The position numbers and the translations under genes are program-made. A DNA stretch of 11,787 bases. Source: Phycisphaerae bacterium. GTDB taxonomy: Bacteria; Chloroflexota; Anaerolineae; 4572-78; J111. How positions within the stretch are numbered: the first letter of the stretch is position 1; the number at the start of each line of letters is the position of its first letter. Shown here in pieces: positions 8,478 to 11,787 of this stretch. The notes under the pieces were generated by a model. That model was not told the DNA's origin. It did not search any database and saw nothing but the letters and a program-made list of their open reading frames with translations. The stretch is taken from positions 1 to 11,787 of the forward strand of contig JANQQF010000075.1 of assembly GCA_028285035.1 (NCBI GenBank), given 5' to 3'.

Positions 8478-8501
8478 ATCCATTGTAAGGTAGGAAATAT
8501 T

Positions 8502-8542
8502 GATGGATTGTTTGATTGGGAATAAGAGAAACCAAATCCATC
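8502..8542 (+). other. Hairpin in the katG leader
   Basis: GATGGATT (8502-8509) pairs perfectly with AATCCATC (8535-8542), and GTTT (8510-8513) with AAAC (8529-8532) across a two-base bulge, leaving a 15-base loop. It lies in the predicted 5' leader of katG. No T-run follows, so it is not a terminator; it could affect mRNA stability or be chance. Confidence 0.35.
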
Positions 8543-8553
8543 GTTATATATAA

Positions 8554-10818
<2,265 letters not shown>

Positions 10819-10840
10819 TCTCATAAAAGAAAAATGAACT

Positions 10841-10882
10841 AAAAAGGCCTTCGAAGTCTAATTGACTTTGAAGGTCTTTTTT
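10841..10882 (+). terminator. Strong intrinsic terminator after katG
   Basis: An 18-base arm (10841-10858) pairs with 10864-10881 with only two G-T wobbles around a 5-base loop TAATT, and the hairpin ends in a run of six T (10877-10882). The left arm begins with AAAAAG, so it could also work on the minus strand. It lies 22 bases after the katG stop and separates katG from the next gene. Confidence 0.9.
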
Positions 10883-10924
10883 GATATTGATACACTTGAC
10901 TAAAGTATAAATATAGGAGGCTAT

Positions 10925-11638
10925 ATGTCTACACAAAAAAAATTAGTACAACAGACATACACTGCCATTCTTGAGCATCTGGTAGAATTTGGGCGAGCCC
11001 CCCATTATACAAAATTGGCAAAGTTGCTCCATGTCGATGTTGAGACAGCTAAGGATTTACAAAAACAAGCTGCGGATGTGGGAGTCGGCTGTTGGCTTAC
11101 TCATAAGACAGATTACATTGAATCTTGGGCACCATTCTCTAATTTACCAACACATCACGAGGTCACAGTGGATGGTGAACAGAAGTGGTATGCCCAGTGA
11201 GGTCTTGAGGCGCTGGCCGTGTGCTGGCTTTTTCCTGGCAAAGCAGTGCAAATTAATACCCGCTGTTTAGATTGTGGCGAGGAAATTCAAATTCAAATGA
11301 AGGATGGGGGAATTTTAGATGCCAATCCTTCGACCATCGTTGGTCATATGAATATCCCATTCGCTAAAAATATCACGGATGAAGTTAATATTGCGTATGC
11401 CTGAGGTCAGATGAATCTCTTTCGGTCGGAAGAGCATGTAAAAAATTGGTCAGATTACGATCCCATCTCAGCAGAAGCCATTATGCCTCTCGCTGACTGG
11501 GCGGCTGTGTTCAGTGGGCCTCTTTTTCGCAATCGGTTAGATCCTGATATGATCATCAATACAAGAACGTATTGGGCTGATTTTTTTGCCCGATTGGCGA
11601 ATTTAGGAAGAACAGGATCATTTTGGAGGCCTGAGTAG
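10925..11638 (+). CDS. Alkylmercury-lyase (MerB)-like selenoprotein with two predicted selenocysteines
   Basis: This is one frame of 237 codons ending in TAG, with TGA at codons 92 (11198-11200) and 160 (11402-11404) and no other internal stop. Residues 1-60 form a winged-helix-like start, followed by PFSNLPTHHEV and WYAQ-U-GLEAL. MerB of plasmid R831b reads YAWC(96)ALD(99) here, so TGA sits on catalytic Cys96 and Glu95 takes the Asp99 place. A CxxC (Cys114, Cys117) lies near MerB Cys117. The second TGA, in AYA-U-GQMNLFRSEEHV..W, aligns without gaps on Cys159 of MerB FCCHVHFF. The C-terminal part (RLDPD, then GSFW) fits the wider MerB-like family. A strong AGGAGG (10915-10920) fixes the start. 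MerB breaks carbon-mercury bonds; no merA, merR or merT is nearby, so the substrate here is open. The alternative, a pseudogene with two nonsense mutations exactly at both catalytic Cys, is much less likely. The selenocysteine machinery is not in this window. Confidence 0.82.
11198..11200 (+). other. Predicted selenocysteine codon 92 (TGA)
   Basis: This in-frame TGA lies between WYAQ and GLEALAVCW, where MerB-like proteins have their first catalytic Cys (Cys96 in R831b MerB). Reading continues in the same frame with conserved residues. The following bases are GGTC, as at the second TGA. Confidence 0.78.
11205..11241 (+). promoter_or_regulatory. Candidate SECIS hairpin for Sec92
   Basis: Four bases after the TGA, TTGAGG (11205-11210) pairs with CCTggCAA (11234-11241, two-base bulge). 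After a 4x4 internal loop, GGCC (11215-11218) pairs with GGCT (11226-11229), closing a 7-base loop GTGTGCT whose first G is 19 bases after TGA. Bacterial SECIS elements need a small loop with G in the first two places about 16-37 bases from UGA. The upper stem is short, and an alternative fold (GGCGC/GTGCT, loop TGGCCGT) is possible. Confidence 0.5.
11402..11404 (+). other. Predicted selenocysteine codon 160 (TGA)
   Basis: This second in-frame TGA lies between NIAYA and GQMNLFRSEEHV. Aligned without gaps to MerB from the later conserved Trp, it falls on catalytic Cys159. The downstream frame stays open for 77 codons with family-typical residues. Confidence 0.78.
11411..11437 (+). promoter_or_regulatory. 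SECIS hairpin for Sec160
   Basis: CTCTTTC (11417-11423) pairs with GGAAGAG (11428-11434) in a 7-bp stem with one wobble, capped by the tetraloop GGTC (11424-11427), 20 bases after the TGA. ATG (11411-11413) and CAT (11435-11437) extend it below a three-base bulge AAT. GGUC is the loop of the E. coli fdhF SECIS as I recall it, and a bulge in the stem is also a feature of that element. Confidence 0.75.
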
Positions 11639-11691
11639 TAACATTTGATGTTGTACGAAATAGTTATAACCAAACCAATTTTATGTATTAG

Positions 11692-11787
11692 ATGTGCTCC
11701 GCAATAAGGTTCAGAGATCGGATGGTCCGGTTTTACAGCGAATTTGAGGATTTACCAAAGATTTTCATTCGTTTAATCCCTCAATGT
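11692..11787 (+). CDS. Possible start of an unidentified ORF (partial)
   Basis: From ATG 11692 (or ATG 11722) the frame is open to the window end, 32 codons (or 22), with a stretch reading FYSEFEDLPKIFIRL. There is no good ribosome site before either ATG and no family is recognised. The rest of 11639-11787 shows nothing I can name. Confidence 0.2.
   Translation, partial: MCSAIRFRDRMVRFYSEFEDLPKIFIRLIPQC

Noticed and set aside
10881..10911. MerR-type promoter with 19-bp spacer (TTGATA, TATAAA) before the MerB-like gene
   Set aside because: Transcription would start at about 10918, inside the ribosome site, leaving a leader of only some seven bases; the inner dyad is imperfect and no merR is nearby.
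10925..11638. Three separate small genes, or a decayed merB pseudogene
   Set aside because: All pieces are in one frame, both breaks are TGA at catalytic Cys positions with SECIS-like hairpins, and only the first piece has a good ribosome site.
10925..11638. Genome-wide reassignment of TGA to Trp or Gly
   Set aside because: TGA ends the phosphatase gene at 3510-3512, and the other large genes have no in-frame TGA.
11719..11734. Terminator after the MerB-like gene (CGGA-TGG-TCCG, then G and four T)
   Set aside because: The stem is only 4 bp with a 3-base loop, and it lies 80 bases beyond the stop.

Overview
The window is about 11.8 kb of bacterial DNA of moderate GC. It carries five clearly supported genes with ordinary stop codons and one gene that only makes sense if two in-frame TGA codons are read through. 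A five-GAF SpoIIE phosphatase, a MAK32-like sugar-kinase homologue and the overall codon use would suit a Chloroflexota-type organism, but this is an impression, not a proof.

Left part (1-4402): the tail of an unidentified ORF, then a large multi-GAF PP2C/SpoIIE-type phosphatase with a near-consensus sigma-70 promoter, overlapping by ATGA with a PfkB-family (MAK32-like) gene whose usual catalytic Asp is Asn. Middle (4403-7391): an intergenic region with helically phased short repeats, then one 915-residue protein that fuses a class-3 lipase to a subtilisin-type protease through an acidic linker, with both catalytic triads intact and no signal peptide.

Right part (7433-10882): a textbook peroxide-response unit. 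oxyR (minus strand, with the redox pair Cys198/Cys207) is divergent from katG (plus strand, all catalytic residues present). Between them lies a four-quarter OxyR site, ATAG-N7-CTAT-N7-ATAG-N7-GTAT, set between two good promoters. katG ends in a strong intrinsic terminator.

The most notable item is at 10925-11638: an alkylmercury-lyase (MerB)-like gene of 237 codons interrupted by two in-frame TGA codons and no other stop. The TGAs fall at codons 92 and 160, where the MerB family has its two catalytic cysteines (Cys96 and Cys159 in the plasmid R831b enzyme). Each TGA is followed at the right distance by a bacterial SECIS-like hairpin; the second has a 7-bp stem and a GGUC tetraloop, the loop known from E. 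coli fdhF. I read this as one gene for a double-selenocysteine MerB-like protein, not three small ORFs or a pseudogene. The last 150 bases hold at most the start of an unrecognised ORF.
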